Shown in pieces: positions 52,056 to 61,178 of a stretch of 64,000 nucleotides of DNA. Source of the stretch: JAIOSF01 sp963677755 (GTDB lineage: Bacteria > Campylobacterota > Campylobacteria > Campylobacterales > Arcobacteraceae); NCBI GenBank assembly GCA_963677755.1, contig OY782506.1, positions 1,860,001-1,924,000 of the forward strand, in the 5' to 3' direction. Under the pieces are notes generated by a model, which saw nothing but the letters and a program-made list of their open reading frames with translations, was not told the DNA's origin and did not search any database. Position 1 is the stretch's first letter. Each line of letters starts with the position of its first letter. Position numbers and translations under genes: made by a program.

Positions 52056-52490
52056 ATGACAAACAAACAAATAGGACAACTTTTTTCAGCTTCTTTTATA
52101 GCTATACTTATTACATACTCTATTTTCTTAGGAAAAATAAAAACCATATTGCTCTTTTTGGATACCTCTATGTATATCGTGATAGCTTTAGTGTTATTAC
52201 TTCCATTATGGCATTATAAAAGAAAATTACACTCTGTAGAGATTATAGATTTCAATAAAAATAGTAGCCTTACTTTTCAATCTACGGCATTATTCTTTTT
52301 GTTTTTTCAAGTGATTGATTATATCTATGAAGATGGATTTATAGGGATGATAAGTCAATGGATTTTTTATTGGATTATGGGAATTATTGCGTTTATAGTA
52401 GTAAATATTATGAACTATTATAAAAATACACAGTACTACAAACAAGTATTAACTCACGATGCTAAATATTATCCTCATGGATTTCATTAA
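52056..52490 (+). CDS. Hypothetical inner-membrane protein
   Basis: A 144-residue protein with four hydrophobic helices (IGQLFSASFIAILITYSI, a second around SMYIVIALVLLLPLW, a third around FFLFFQVIDYIYED and a fourth around WIMGIIAFIVVNIM). A GTG six bases upstream is possible but ATG at 52056 is better spaced from AGG. I do not recognise a family. Confidence 0.72.
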   Translation: MTNKQIGQLFSASFIAILITYSIFLGKIKTILLFLDTSMYIVIALVLLLPLWHYKRKLHSVEIIDFNKNSSLTFQSTALFFLFFQVIDYIYEDGFIGMISQWIFYWIMGIIAFIVVNIMNYYKNTQYYKQVLTHDAKYYPHGFH

Positions 52491-52535
52491 AATTAGAAAT
52501 CACACATAAAGTAACTTATTGGTAGAATTGCACCC

Positions 52536-52958
52536 ATGATTAAACTATTTATTTTATTATTTGCAACTTTACTCTTTTCTCAATCAACATTTGAAGACTC
52601 TTTTATAACACAATATGAATATGGTAAAATGCTTTATAAAAATCCAAGAGGTATTAGCTGTAGTAAATGTCATGGAGACAATGCAAAAGGTAAAATCATA
52701 GTAACCTTTACACATAAAGTAAAAAAGAAAGAGTACATCTGTACAATCAGAACAAAAGATATTACAAATGTAACCTATGAAAATTTTCTACAAACACTTG
52801 ACCCAAAACTGGAAAAACCAAAAAAGAAATTTGATAGTACACAAGTATGTGAAAAACTCACTTATGGAAACAGTATGCCAACATACTTTTTAACTCCAGA
52901 AGAATTAAAATCAATCTTTTTTTATCTTAGAAACAAGGACAAATATGAAGGAAAATAG
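52536..52958 (+). CDS. Periplasmic monoheme cytochrome c
   Basis: A 140-residue secreted protein: signal peptide MIKLFILLFATLLFSQS, then heme motif CSKCH (in GISCSKCHGDNAKGK) near residue 46 and a methionine-containing SMPTYFLTPEEL segment which probably supplies the axial ligand. Its stop overlaps the next gene by 14 bases. It probably carries electrons in the periplasm; partners are not evident. Confidence 0.9.
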   Translation: MIKLFILLFATLLFSQSTFEDSFITQYEYGKMLYKNPRGISCSKCHGDNAKGKIIVTFTHKVKKKEYICTIRTKDITNVTYENFLQTLDPKLEKPKKKFDSTQVCEKLTYGNSMPTYFLTPEELKSIFFYLRNKDKYEGK

Positions 52959-53766
52959 ATCATATTTAATGGTAGCTGGTGATAAAGAAAAACACCTCGA
53001 TAAACTCGATGTATTGAAAACAGATTTTGCTACAGTTAACCTTGAAGATGCAGTACATGATAAAGATTTTGCAAGGCAATTAGTTGTCAAAAAACTCAAA
53101 AATAGAAACAACAAAGATATAGTCGTACGAGTAAATAGCTTCGATAGTTGTGGTGCAAAAGATATAGAGATGATAAATAGTATAAAACCTTATGCAATAC
53201 GAATACCAAAAGTTATGTCACTTGATGATGTAAAGTTAGCTTTAAAAATTATCGATACAGATATACAAGTACATCTTACTATTGAAACAAAAGAAGCTTT
53301 TGCACTTCTCAGTCACCTAAAAATTGACCCTAGAGTTACTACAGTTTTTTTAGGTATTTTAGACCTTTTAGAATCCCTTGAATTACCACAAAATTTACTA
53401 CAACTCGATAATCCTACTATAGATTATATATTAAGCAAGTTTTTAATTGAGAGTAAAATAGCAGGGCTTCATCCCGTGTCTTTTATCTATCAAGATTATA
53501 AAGATTTAGATACTTTTAGAAAATGGTGTATAAAAGAAAAAGCTATGGGATTTACCTCAAAAGGATGTACAAGTCCAAGTCAAGTAGATATAGTCAATGA
53601 AGTTTTTGAAACAAATAGTGATACTATACAAAAAGCACAATATATCAAAGAGGTATTTGAAAAACAACAAACATTAGGAACTACAGGTTTTAGTGATGAG
53701 AAGTATGGCTTTATAGATGAACCTATCTACAAAGATGCCCTACTTATTTTAAAGAATAATTTTTAA
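52945..53766 (+). CDS. HpcH/HpaI (CitE-like) aldolase/lyase
   Basis: A 273-residue TIM-barrel lyase of the CitE/HpcH group. NLEDAVHDKDFARQLV supplies the metal/CoA site usually written DLEDAVP, followed by VVRVNSFDS, IRIPKVMSLDDV, TIETKEAF and the region GFTSKGCTSPSQVDIVNEVF. It cleaves a CoA-thioester such as citramalyl-, malyl- or citryl-CoA; the exact substrate is not clear. No citrate lyase alpha or gamma subunits are nearby, so a stand-alone function is likely. Confidence 0.85.
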   Translation: MKENRSYLMVAGDKEKHLDKLDVLKTDFATVNLEDAVHDKDFARQLVVKKLKNRNNKDIVVRVNSFDSCGAKDIEMINSIKPYAIRIPKVMSLDDVKLALKIIDTDIQVHLTIETKEAFALLSHLKIDPRVTTVFLGILDLLESLELPQNLLQLDNPTIDYILSKFLIESKIAGLHPVSFIYQDYKDLDTFRKWCIKEKAMGFTSKGCTSPSQVDIVNEVFETNSDTIQKAQYIKEVFEKQQTLGTTGFSDEKYGFIDEPIYKDALLILKNNF

Positions 53767-53767
53767 T

Positions 53768-54610
53768 CTATTGTATTCTATTTTTATAGTACATAACTTG
53801 TTGTACTATAAAAAATAGTATCAACCCAATACCACTTACCATAATTATTGTTGCCCCACTTGTTAAGTCATAATTATATGACAATAAAAGTCCTAAAAGT
53901 GTGAAAAAAGTTGAAATTATCCCAGAATATACCATCATAGAAGCAAGTGTATTTGAAAGTTTTTCTGCTATATAAATAGGGATAGTTAGTAGTGCAATCA
54001 CTAGTATAAGTCCCACAACTTTTATAGCAACAACCACTGTTAAAGCTGATAAAACTAAAATTAGTGTATAAAAAAACGGTACATTAATCGAACGAAGATT
54101 TGCATACTGACTATCATACGAAACAGCCAAAATATCTCTATACCAAACACTCATAATAATCACTATAACAAAAAGCAATCCACCCATATAATACAAATCT
54201 TCATGGCTAACTGCAAGTATTGAACCAAAAAGATAACTCATCAAATCTACATTGTACCCAGGGGTTAAATCAATAAGAATTATACCTACAGCCATACCAA
54301 TTGCCCAAATAAGACCTATAAATGTATCTATTCTATTTCTATTTTTCAATGTAATAAATGCCATCAAAAGTGCAGCAGTACACGCAAAAATTGAAGCACC
54401 TAAAAATATTGGAAACCCAAAATAAACAGCAAGTCCAATTCCACCATAGGAGGTGTGAGCAATCCCTCCTGCTAAAAATACCATTCGATTTACTACTATT
54501 AGTGAACCAATTATTCCCGAAGCAAAACTTACTAAAACTCCAGCAATAATAGCATTTTGAATAAACTCATACTGTAACATATCTAACATAAACAACCTTT
54601 TTCTAAACAC
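53768..54610 (-). CDS. Metal ABC transporter permease (ZnuB/MntB type)
   Basis: A 280-residue permease with about eight helices and family segments SFASGIIGSLIVVNRMVF, GGIAHTSYGGIGLAVYF and VVGLILVIALLTIPIYIAEKLS. The family transports zinc, manganese or iron. It overlaps the ATPase gene by 28 bases. No substrate-binding protein gene is next to it within the window. Confidence 0.92.
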   Translation of the reverse strand: MFRKRLFMLDMLQYEFIQNAIIAGVLVSFASGIIGSLIVVNRMVFLAGGIAHTSYGGIGLAVYFGFPIFLGASIFACTAALLMAFITLKNRNRIDTFIGLIWAIGMAVGIILIDLTPGYNVDLMSYLFGSILAVSHEDLYYMGGLLFVIVIIMSVWYRDILAVSYDSQYANLRSINVPFFYTLILVLSALTVVVAIKVVGLILVIALLTIPIYIAEKLSNTLASMMVYSGIISTFFTLLGLLLSYNYDLTSGATIIMVSGIGLILFFIVQQVMYYKNRIQ

Positions 54611-55347
54611 CCTTTAGTTCCAGTACTTAACATCTGTAACAATTCAACTTCACAAAAATGCTCATCTTTGTTATCAAAGTTTGTTTTAGTATCACTTAAA
54701 TCATGAAGTGAGATATTTTTGTTAATATGGGCTACTTTTGAAGCATATCCAAGTATTACAGAAATGTCGTGACTTACTACAATTATAGTGATAGTTTTAT
54801 TTAAAAGTTTCAGTAAATCATATATCTGTTTTTGTCCAGCAACATCTATACTTGCAGTTGGTTCATCAAGTATAAGTATCTCTGGATGAGCACATAAAGC
54901 TCGTGCTATCATTACCCTTTGCCTTTGTCCGCCTGAAAGTGAACCTATCTTATTTTGAGCAAATTCTTCCATACCAACTTGAGCTAAAGCACCCATTGCA
55001 CAAGAAATCTCCTCTTTTTTATATCCAAAAAGTGGTCTTTTGTGTCCAACATGACCCATCATCACTACTTCAATAACTTTGATAGGGAAATCAATATTGA
55101 TATTTGTATTTTGTGGTACATATCCTACTTTTGATAAGTTTTTTGATGGTTCTTGTTCTAATATTTTTATACTACCTTTTTTATAATCCTCAATTCCTAA
55201 AATAAGTTTAAGTAAAGTAGATTTTCCACCACCATTAGGTCCAATGATTGCTAAGAAGTCATTCTTTTCTACTCTGAGATTTATATTTTCTAAAACTGTT
55301 TGTTTTTTATATCCAAAGGTGAGATTTTTTATCTCTATTATGGGCAT
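54583..55347 (-). CDS. Metal ABC transporter ATP-binding protein (ZnuC/MntA type) with Cys-rich tail
   Basis: A 254-residue ABC ATPase with Walker A GPNGGGKSTLLKLILG, signature LSGGQRQRVMIARAL, Walker B LILDEPTASID and the switch histidine in VVSHDISVI. The C-terminus has CEVELLQ and ends GCLEKGCLC, a group of cysteines that might bind metal and control the pump. A 19-bp palindrome lies upstream at 55373. Confidence 0.93.
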   Translation of the reverse strand: MPIIEIKNLTFGYKKQTVLENINLRVEKNDFLAIIGPNGGGKSTLLKLILGIEDYKKGSIKILEQEPSKNLSKVGYVPQNTNINIDFPIKVIEVVMMGHVGHKRPLFGYKKEEISCAMGALAQVGMEEFAQNKIGSLSGGQRQRVMIARALCAHPEILILDEPTASIDVAGQKQIYDLLKLLNKTITIIVVSHDISVILGYASKVAHINKNISLHDLSDTKTNFDNKDEHFCEVELLQMLSTGTKGCLEKGCLC

Positions 55348-55372
55348 TTTATCCCTTTTTTTTATTTTATTT

Positions 55373-55391
55373 TATGCAACTAAGTTGCATA
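55373..55391. promoter_or_regulatory. 19-bp palindrome in the metal ABC promoter (metalloregulator site candidate)
   Basis: TATGCAACTAAGTTGCATA is a perfect palindrome with a central A, centred 35 bp upstream of the ATPase start codon. Length and symmetry suit a Fur-superfamily regulator (Zur, Mur or PerR type); a further TTGCAA lies just beyond it. Confidence 0.55.
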
Positions 55392-55484
55392 TATATTTTG
55401 CAATTGTATATCTTGTGGGCTTAATTATAACTTATCCTTTTAACAACTTACGGTACAATTAAAAAAACAATACAAAGGTTTCCT

Positions 55485-55679
55485 ATGGAAGAAAAATTTA
55501 TTGTATGTCCTTATTGTCATGAGAATATCTCAATACTTTTAGATATAGGTGTTGAAGGTATCTATAATATTGTTGATGATTGTGAAGTGTGTTGTAGACC
55601 TATTGATATTACTTATGGTGTAGAAAACTTAGAGATTATTGCTTTAGATTATAGAACTATTGAGGGAAATGAGTTTTAA
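55485..55679 (+). CDS. CPXCG-motif cysteine-rich protein
   Basis: A 64-residue protein with CPYCH near the N-terminus and CEVCCRPI in the middle, the pattern of CPXCG small zinc-binding proteins. It would bind one zinc through four cysteines. It is divergent from the metal ABC operon and on the opposite side of the palindrome; it has AAAGG 8 nt before its ATG. Confidence 0.85.
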   Translation: MEEKFIVCPYCHENISILLDIGVEGIYNIVDDCEVCCRPIDITYGVENLEIIALDYRTIEGNEF

Positions 55680-55700
55680 TAAAATCTCTTTCCCCCTTTA

Positions 55701-57407
55701 CTATATTAGTAGATTTTGAATTGTTTTTAGAACATCCTCTATTTTAACTTCATGTTTTTTTCCAGTTGCTCTTTCAATAATTTCAACTTCTCCATCAGCT
55801 AATTTCTTCCCAATTACTACAGCATAAGGGAAACCAATAAGTTCAAAATCACCCATTTTAAATCCAAACCGCTCTTTTTTTCTATCATCTATAATTGTAT
55901 CTATACCTGCTTTTTTAAGCTCTTCATAAATATCAAGTCCAACTTGAAGTTCATCCTCTTTTTTCCCATTTGACACAATCACATCTACAATATATGGGGC
56001 AGTTTCTTTTGTCCAGATACACCCTTTTTCATCATGGCTTTGTTCAACTACTGCTGCTATTAAACGACTTACACCGATACCATAAGTTCCCATTTGAAAG
56101 TTTTGTGATTTTCCATTGTTATCTAAAAAACTTGCTTCTAAAGCTTTACTATACGTATCTCCTAATTGAAAGATATGTCCAGCTTCAATCCCTTTCGTAT
56201 ATCCTAAAGTTCCACCACAACAGTTACAGATATTTCCCTCTTGAACTGCTACTAAGTCTGCATAAAGATCATCTTCTTTACAACAAACATCAACACCACA
56301 TAGATGATAGTTCTCTTCATTTGCTCCACATACCATATCATGTGTATCTTTTAATTCATTATCAATTTTATAGATAATATTTTCAGGTATGTCAACTAAA
56401 CCAACATATCCAGCTACTAAACCAACCTCTTTTATATCTTCTTCAGAAGCGTCTTCAAGTTCTAAAGCATGAACACTATTACAAGCTTTTGTAACTTCAA
56501 GTTCATCATCACCTCTTACAAAAAATACTACAACTTTTGTTTCCTCTTCATAGATGGCTTTTTTGATAACAGCTTTAATAGTTTGAGATGGTTGAATTTT
56601 TAAAAATGAGCTTACCTCATCTATTGTTTTAAGATTTGGTGTTTCAACTTTTCCACTCATATCTAGTTTTACTGTATCTATTACTCTAGGGCTTCGTACT
56701 GCAGCTTCAATATTTGCTCCATATTCACAGTTGTCACATACTACAATGGTGTCTTCTCCACTATTTGCTATTACATGAAACTCTTTACTTCCAGTTCCAC
56801 CAATAGCGCCACTATCAGCATCAACTACCCTAAAGTCAAGCCCAAGTCTTGTAAAGATTTTTTTGTAAGTTTCTTCCATAAGTGCAAATTCTCTTTGCAT
56901 ATCTTCAATAGACTCATGGAAAGAGTATCCATCTTTCATTAAAAACTCTCTACCTCTCATAAGTCCAAATCTTGGTCGTGCTTCATCTCTAAATTTTGTA
57001 TTGATTTGGTATAAGTTTACTGGCAAATCTTTGTAACTAGTAACTCTATTTTTTACTAACTCCACCATAGCTTCTTCATTTGTAGGACTCAGTACAAAAC
57101 TATTATTTTTTCTATCTTTTATTCGAAGCATCTCTAAGCCCATTTTAGTAGCTCGTCCACTTTTTTCCCAAAGTTCCATAGGTGTTACAAAACCTAATTG
57201 TACTTCATTACAACCTGCCTTATCAAGTTCCTCTTTTACAATTGCTCTTATTTTATCAAGTACAATTTTTCCTAAAGGCATATAGTTATAAAGCCCGCTT
57301 CCTTGTTGATTGATAAATCCAGCTCTTACTAAAAATTGATGAGATGGAAGTGTTGCATCACTTGGTGTTTCTTTTGTTGTTGGTATAAAACAGTTTGAAA
57401 ATTTCAT
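55701..57407 (-). CDS. proS: Prolyl-tRNA synthetase (bacterial type)
   Basis: A 568-residue class II synthetase. Motif 1 lies near GSGLYNYMPLGKIVLDKI, motif 2 in TKFRDEARPRFGLMRGREFLMKDGYSFH and motif 3 in GIGVSRLIAAVVEQ. The editing (INS) domain, about residues 225-380, and the C-terminal anticodon-binding domain are both present, which is the E. coli-type organisation. Confidence 0.97.
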   Translation of the reverse strand: MKFSNCFIPTTKETPSDATLPSHQFLVRAGFINQQGSGLYNYMPLGKIVLDKIRAIVKEELDKAGCNEVQLGFVTPMELWEKSGRATKMGLEMLRIKDRKNNSFVLSPTNEEAMVELVKNRVTSYKDLPVNLYQINTKFRDEARPRFGLMRGREFLMKDGYSFHESIEDMQREFALMEETYKKIFTRLGLDFRVVDADSGAIGGTGSKEFHVIANSGEDTIVVCDNCEYGANIEAAVRSPRVIDTVKLDMSGKVETPNLKTIDEVSSFLKIQPSQTIKAVIKKAIYEEETKVVVFFVRGDDELEVTKACNSVHALELEDASEEDIKEVGLVAGYVGLVDIPENIIYKIDNELKDTHDMVCGANEENYHLCGVDVCCKEDDLYADLVAVQEGNICNCCGGTLGYTKGIEAGHIFQLGDTYSKALEASFLDNNGKSQNFQMGTYGIGVSRLIAAVVEQSHDEKGCIWTKETAPYIVDVIVSNGKKEDELQVGLDIYEELKKAGIDTIIDDRKKERFGFKMGDFELIGFPYAVVIGKKLADGEVEIIERATGKKHEVKIEDVLKTIQNLLI

Positions 57408-57484
57408 TATTTATTATTCCTAATTATATTTAAAATGTGCATTTTACTATAATTTTACTTATAGTAAATAGGACCTACCCTAAA

Positions 57485-58987
57485 CTAAAGCGTAATAATA
57501 AAACAAGCACCATTATTTTGATTTTTAACTTCTAAAAGACCTTGTGCCTTTTCAATAATCTGTTTTGACATATAAAGACCAATTCCAGTACCTACACCTT
57601 CTGCTTTAGTTGTAAAGTTTGCTTCAAAGATATGTTCTATTACATTTTTTGGTATTCCACCTGCATTATCTAAAATTGAAATACTATTTTTATTCGCTTT
57701 TTCATCAAGGGTAATTACAATTTGTTTCTCTTTTATTTTATTTTCTACAAAAGCATCTTTTGCATTATTCAAAATATTAAGTACCACATGTTTAAATTCA
57801 TTTTCTATACCTTTAAATTGTAAATGTTTATTTACTATTAACTCCACATCAATATTATTGCTAATAAATTCATCTTTGACCAATAACAACACACTTCTAA
57901 TACTTTTTTCTATATCAAACTCTTTTTTTTCTTTATTTGGTCGTAAAAATGTTCTAAATTCATTTAAAGTATTTGTCATATGGTCGATTTGAATATAAAC
58001 TTTCTTTTGATACTCTTCCAAATCTTTTTTGTCAAGTTTATTTTCACTCATTTGATAACTAAGAAAATCTGTTCCTAAACGGATCAAACTTATTGGTTGT
58101 TTCCACTGATGTGCAATAGCATCAATCATCTCACCCATTGATGCCATTTTTGATTGTTCATACAAAAACTTATCTTTTACTCGCAATTGTTCAATATGTT
58201 CTTTTACATCTCTTACAAGCATTAATATCACAATAAAAAATATAATATATGCACCCATAATTATGTAAAATTTATTTTCCATAGTTTGTTTTTGCTTTTC
58301 TGCTTCTACTTCTGCTATTTTAAATGTATCTTCGATAATTATAGGAAGTTCATTGTTCTTGATTTTATTAAATAAAATATGTAGTTTAGGTATTTCTGTA
58401 TACAATAGTTTAATATGTATATAGTAAAGTTTATTTGTATCTTTATTTTTTTCAAAATATTCCATTAGCTCTTGAGAAAAACTACTTTCTAATTCAAAAC
58501 TATTTTTTACATTCATAAACTCCGTTAGTGTTTTTACATAATTTTGAAAGTATTCTTGTTTATTAATATCTAGTTTTGTAAGTTCTTTATTTAATATAGA
58601 AATTGAATTTTTTACTTTTGCATTTGTCATTAAAAATTTATTTGTTAAATTTTTTAATTGGTTTCTTTGTTTTGAATACTTTAAAAGACTTTTGTAAACG
58701 AGTGGATAATTATTTTGAATAGTACTATCTTCTAATAGTTTTTTGTTTTCTTTATCACTACTTTTCATATGTTCTACTAATATATCATTATTAAAGTTTC
58801 CACTTATGAGTGATTCTTTTAGTATATCTAAGTATTTTTTCCAATGATTATCTATCTTGTATATATTTTTTATAGTATTTAAATAGTTTTGGTTAAAATG
58901 GTTTAATTTGGAATTAAAATCTATTGCAAGATACAAAACACCAACTAGCAATACTGTAATAGCCGTAAGTCGATAATCTACTTTCAT
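57485..58987 (-). CDS. Membrane sensor histidine kinase (orphan)
   Basis: A 500-residue kinase: one N-terminal helix (about 9-24), a long helical periplasmic region (to about 235), a second membrane helix (about 240-258), then MASMGEMIDAIAHQWKQPISL with the phosphorylated histidine, an N box around HVVLNILNNAKDAF, G1 LDNAGGIP and G2 GTGIGLYMSKQ. There is no receiver or response regulator gene nearby. It begins one base after the peroxidase stop, so co-expression is likely. Confidence 0.92.
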   Translation of the reverse strand: MKVDYRLTAITVLLVGVLYLAIDFNSKLNHFNQNYLNTIKNIYKIDNHWKKYLDILKESLISGNFNNDILVEHMKSSDKENKKLLEDSTIQNNYPLVYKSLLKYSKQRNQLKNLTNKFLMTNAKVKNSISILNKELTKLDINKQEYFQNYVKTLTEFMNVKNSFELESSFSQELMEYFEKNKDTNKLYYIHIKLLYTEIPKLHILFNKIKNNELPIIIEDTFKIAEVEAEKQKQTMENKFYIIMGAYIIFFIVILMLVRDVKEHIEQLRVKDKFLYEQSKMASMGEMIDAIAHQWKQPISLIRLGTDFLSYQMSENKLDKKDLEEYQKKVYIQIDHMTNTLNEFRTFLRPNKEKKEFDIEKSIRSVLLLVKDEFISNNIDVELIVNKHLQFKGIENEFKHVVLNILNNAKDAFVENKIKEKQIVITLDEKANKNSISILDNAGGIPKNVIEHIFEANFTTKAEGVGTGIGLYMSKQIIEKAQGLLEVKNQNNGACFIITL

Positions 58988-58988
58988 C

Positions 58989-59912
58989 TCATTTTACCTT
59001 TTTAAATGTTTTAGGAATCTCTCCTGTGAGCGTTTTTAAAAATTCTTCAATTAATTCAACTTCTTCTTCTGTAAAAGCAATAGCAACATTATTATATCCC
59101 ATTAGAAGTATTGCTTCTTTTAAAGTTTTGATTTTACCTGAATGAAAATAAGGCGTAGTCTTCTCTACATTTCGCAAACTAGGAACGATAAAAACCATTT
59201 TATCTTCAATATCATTAGTTACTGCATATCTATCTGGCCAAGTTTCAGAATTGCCTTCAAATTCAATAACTGCCCCAAATTTTTGATACGAGTTTCCACC
59301 TATATTGATTCCATTATGACAAGATACGCAACCATACGAAACAAAAAGTTCCATCCCTTTTTTTTCTTTCGGTGAAAGTTCAACTTCTTTACGAAGATAT
59401 TTATCAAACTTAGAATTTAAAGAAATGAGTGTTTTTTGAAATGCAACTATGGCATCTAACATCAATTCAAAAGTGGGCTTTGTTTTATATGCAGTTTGAA
59501 ATAACTCAAGATACCTCTTACTTCTCAATAATCTTTCTTCAATCATCTCTTTATTGCTTGCCATTTCATGTTTATTAAAAAGTGGACCATCTGTCATTTG
59601 GGTATAGAGATTATCACTTCTTCCATTCCAAAAATAAGCAATTTTATAAGGTAGGTTAAAAATTGATGGGGTATTAATAAATCCTTTTTTTTCATCTGTA
59701 CCTATACTAAATTGTTTATCATCTGCACCATAAATAGCATGACAAGAGGCACAAGAGATATCTTTATCTCTTGAAAGTATAGGGTCAAAAAAAAGTTTTT
59801 TTCCTAACTCAACTTTATTTTTGTCGTAAGTTATATTTATAGGCAATGGTTCAAATAAGTTTTTTGAATAACTAGCAATTATAATAGTAAACAAAAGTAA
59901 GAAAACTTTCAT
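58989..59912 (-). CDS. Di-heme cytochrome c peroxidase (MauG/CcpA family)
   Basis: A 307-residue periplasmic protein with signal peptide (KVFLLLFTIIIASYS) and two heme motifs: CASCH in ISCASCHAIYGADDKQFSIG and CVSCH in YGCVSCHNGINIGG. The PSLRNVEKTTPYFHSG stretch with its histidine follows the family pattern. It reduces hydrogen peroxide using electrons from a small cytochrome c. Confidence 0.93.
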   Translation of the reverse strand: MKVFLLLFTIIIASYSKNLFEPLPINITYDKNKVELGKKLFFDPILSRDKDISCASCHAIYGADDKQFSIGTDEKKGFINTPSIFNLPYKIAYFWNGRSDNLYTQMTDGPLFNKHEMASNKEMIEERLLRSKRYLELFQTAYKTKPTFELMLDAIVAFQKTLISLNSKFDKYLRKEVELSPKEKKGMELFVSYGCVSCHNGINIGGNSYQKFGAVIEFEGNSETWPDRYAVTNDIEDKMVFIVPSLRNVEKTTPYFHSGKIKTLKEAILLMGYNNVAIAFTEEEVELIEEFLKTLTGEIPKTFKKVK

Positions 59913-59943
59913 AACATCCCCTCTTAATTATAATATTTAGAAT

Positions 59944-60840
59944 TTAAAAACTTCTATTAATCATATCACTCATTATATTTTCTAAATCTTTGTTATTATA
60001 CTCTTTTATTGCATCTATTGCTTCAATCCCAAGATTTTGAGCTTGTTTTACACTATCTTCTAGTGCTTTTGTTTCTACCATTTTTTCTTTAATCCATTGT
60101 GTTTCTTCATTACTCAATGGTGTTTTATAAAGTTTTTCTAATTTATCTTTATCATCAAGTCTTTCATGTAATAAAAGATAAGGGATAGTTACTTTTCCCT
60201 CTACGAAGTCTAACATTGCAGGTTTTCCAAGTGTTTTAGTATCTTGTGTAATATCTAAAATATCATCTATCATCTGAAAAGCAAGTCCCAAATTTTTACC
60301 ATATAAAGCAAAGGCTTCTTCATCTTTATTACTTAAAATAGCTGCTGCTTTTGCACTAGCTTCTATTAATGAAGCTGTTTTTTTATAAATCATATCAAAA
60401 TATTTGTCATAAGAGGTATTAAAAGTATCTGTTAAATCAACATCTATCATCTCACCAACACTTAAAAGAGTTACTGCATTTGATACACAATGGGCAATCT
60501 TTGTATCCATAGTTGTTAATTGTGTAAATGCCTTTGAATAAAGTATATCTCCAAACATAATTGCAGTTTTATTATCAAAAAGTGCATTGATAGAAGGTTT
60601 TCCTCTTCTCATATCTGATTCATCTATCACATCATCATGAAGAAGTGATGCAGCGTGTATCATCTCTACAACAGCACATAGTTCAATACTTTGCTTTGAT
60701 ACACCTGCAATTTTAAGTATTAACTTACTTCGCAACATTTTTCCTTCTGCCAAAAGGTCAAGAAGTTCTAAACTTTTTTTATCATCTATCTCTTGAACGA
60801 ATTCTTTTATTTGTCCTTTTACTTGTAATAGCTCTTCCAT
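59944..60840 (-). CDS. ispB: Polyprenyl diphosphate synthase (trans, long chain)
   Basis: A 298-residue enzyme with the first Asp-rich motif in ASLLHDDVIDESDMRRG, the second in AFQMIDDILDITQDT and KTASLIEASAKAA in between. It builds the polyprenyl side chain of menaquinone or a similar carrier. The exact product length (hepta- or octaprenyl) is not determined, so the symbol is tentative. Confidence 0.9.
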   Translation of the reverse strand: MEELLQVKGQIKEFVQEIDDKKSLELLDLLAEGKMLRSKLILKIAGVSKQSIELCAVVEMIHAASLLHDDVIDESDMRRGKPSINALFDNKTAIMFGDILYSKAFTQLTTMDTKIAHCVSNAVTLLSVGEMIDVDLTDTFNTSYDKYFDMIYKKTASLIEASAKAAAILSNKDEEAFALYGKNLGLAFQMIDDILDITQDTKTLGKPAMLDFVEGKVTIPYLLLHERLDDKDKLEKLYKTPLSNEETQWIKEKMVETKALEDSVKQAQNLGIEAIDAIKEYNNKDLENIMSDMINRSF

Positions 60841-60846
60841 ATTTTT

Positions 60847-61143
60847 TTAACTATCTAACCTACAAACAATATCTCCAGTCCATGCTACATAAGTGCTTTT
60901 TTTATCCTCTTCTAATTCCATAGATTTTTCAAGACTATATTGAGCTAACATCTGCTCTAGTTTCTCTTCTCCATGTTGTTCAATTAAAAAATTTTCCATT
61001 ATTGTAAATTTTTGTACATACTGATCAAACTGATCTTTAACTAAATCATCATTAGCTTGGTTTGCTATATCCCAAAACTTTGATTTTGGAGTTCCCCCAA
61101 AAATATTTTCCTCATCTTCGAATAATGCATCATATTTACTCAT
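60847..61143 (-). CDS. DUF2018 family protein
   Basis: A 98-residue acidic soluble protein, MSKYDALFEDEENIFGGTPKSKF..., the pattern of the DUF2018 family found in Campylobacterota. Function unknown. It lies between ispB and hisD on the minus strand, 6 bases before ispB. Confidence 0.85.
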   Translation of the reverse strand: MSKYDALFEDEENIFGGTPKSKFWDIANQANDDLVKDQFDQYVQKFTIMENFLIEQHGEEKLEQMLAQYSLEKSMELEEDKKSTYVAWTGDIVCRLDS

Positions 61144-61178
61144 AGTATTTCCTCTTTTATTCTTATTGTATTGTTATA

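Noticed and set aside
55244..55462. 72-codon plus-strand reading frame opposite the metal ATPase
   Set aside because: It runs antisense to a well-supported ABC ATPase, crosses the regulatory palindrome, and has no convincing ribosome binding site.
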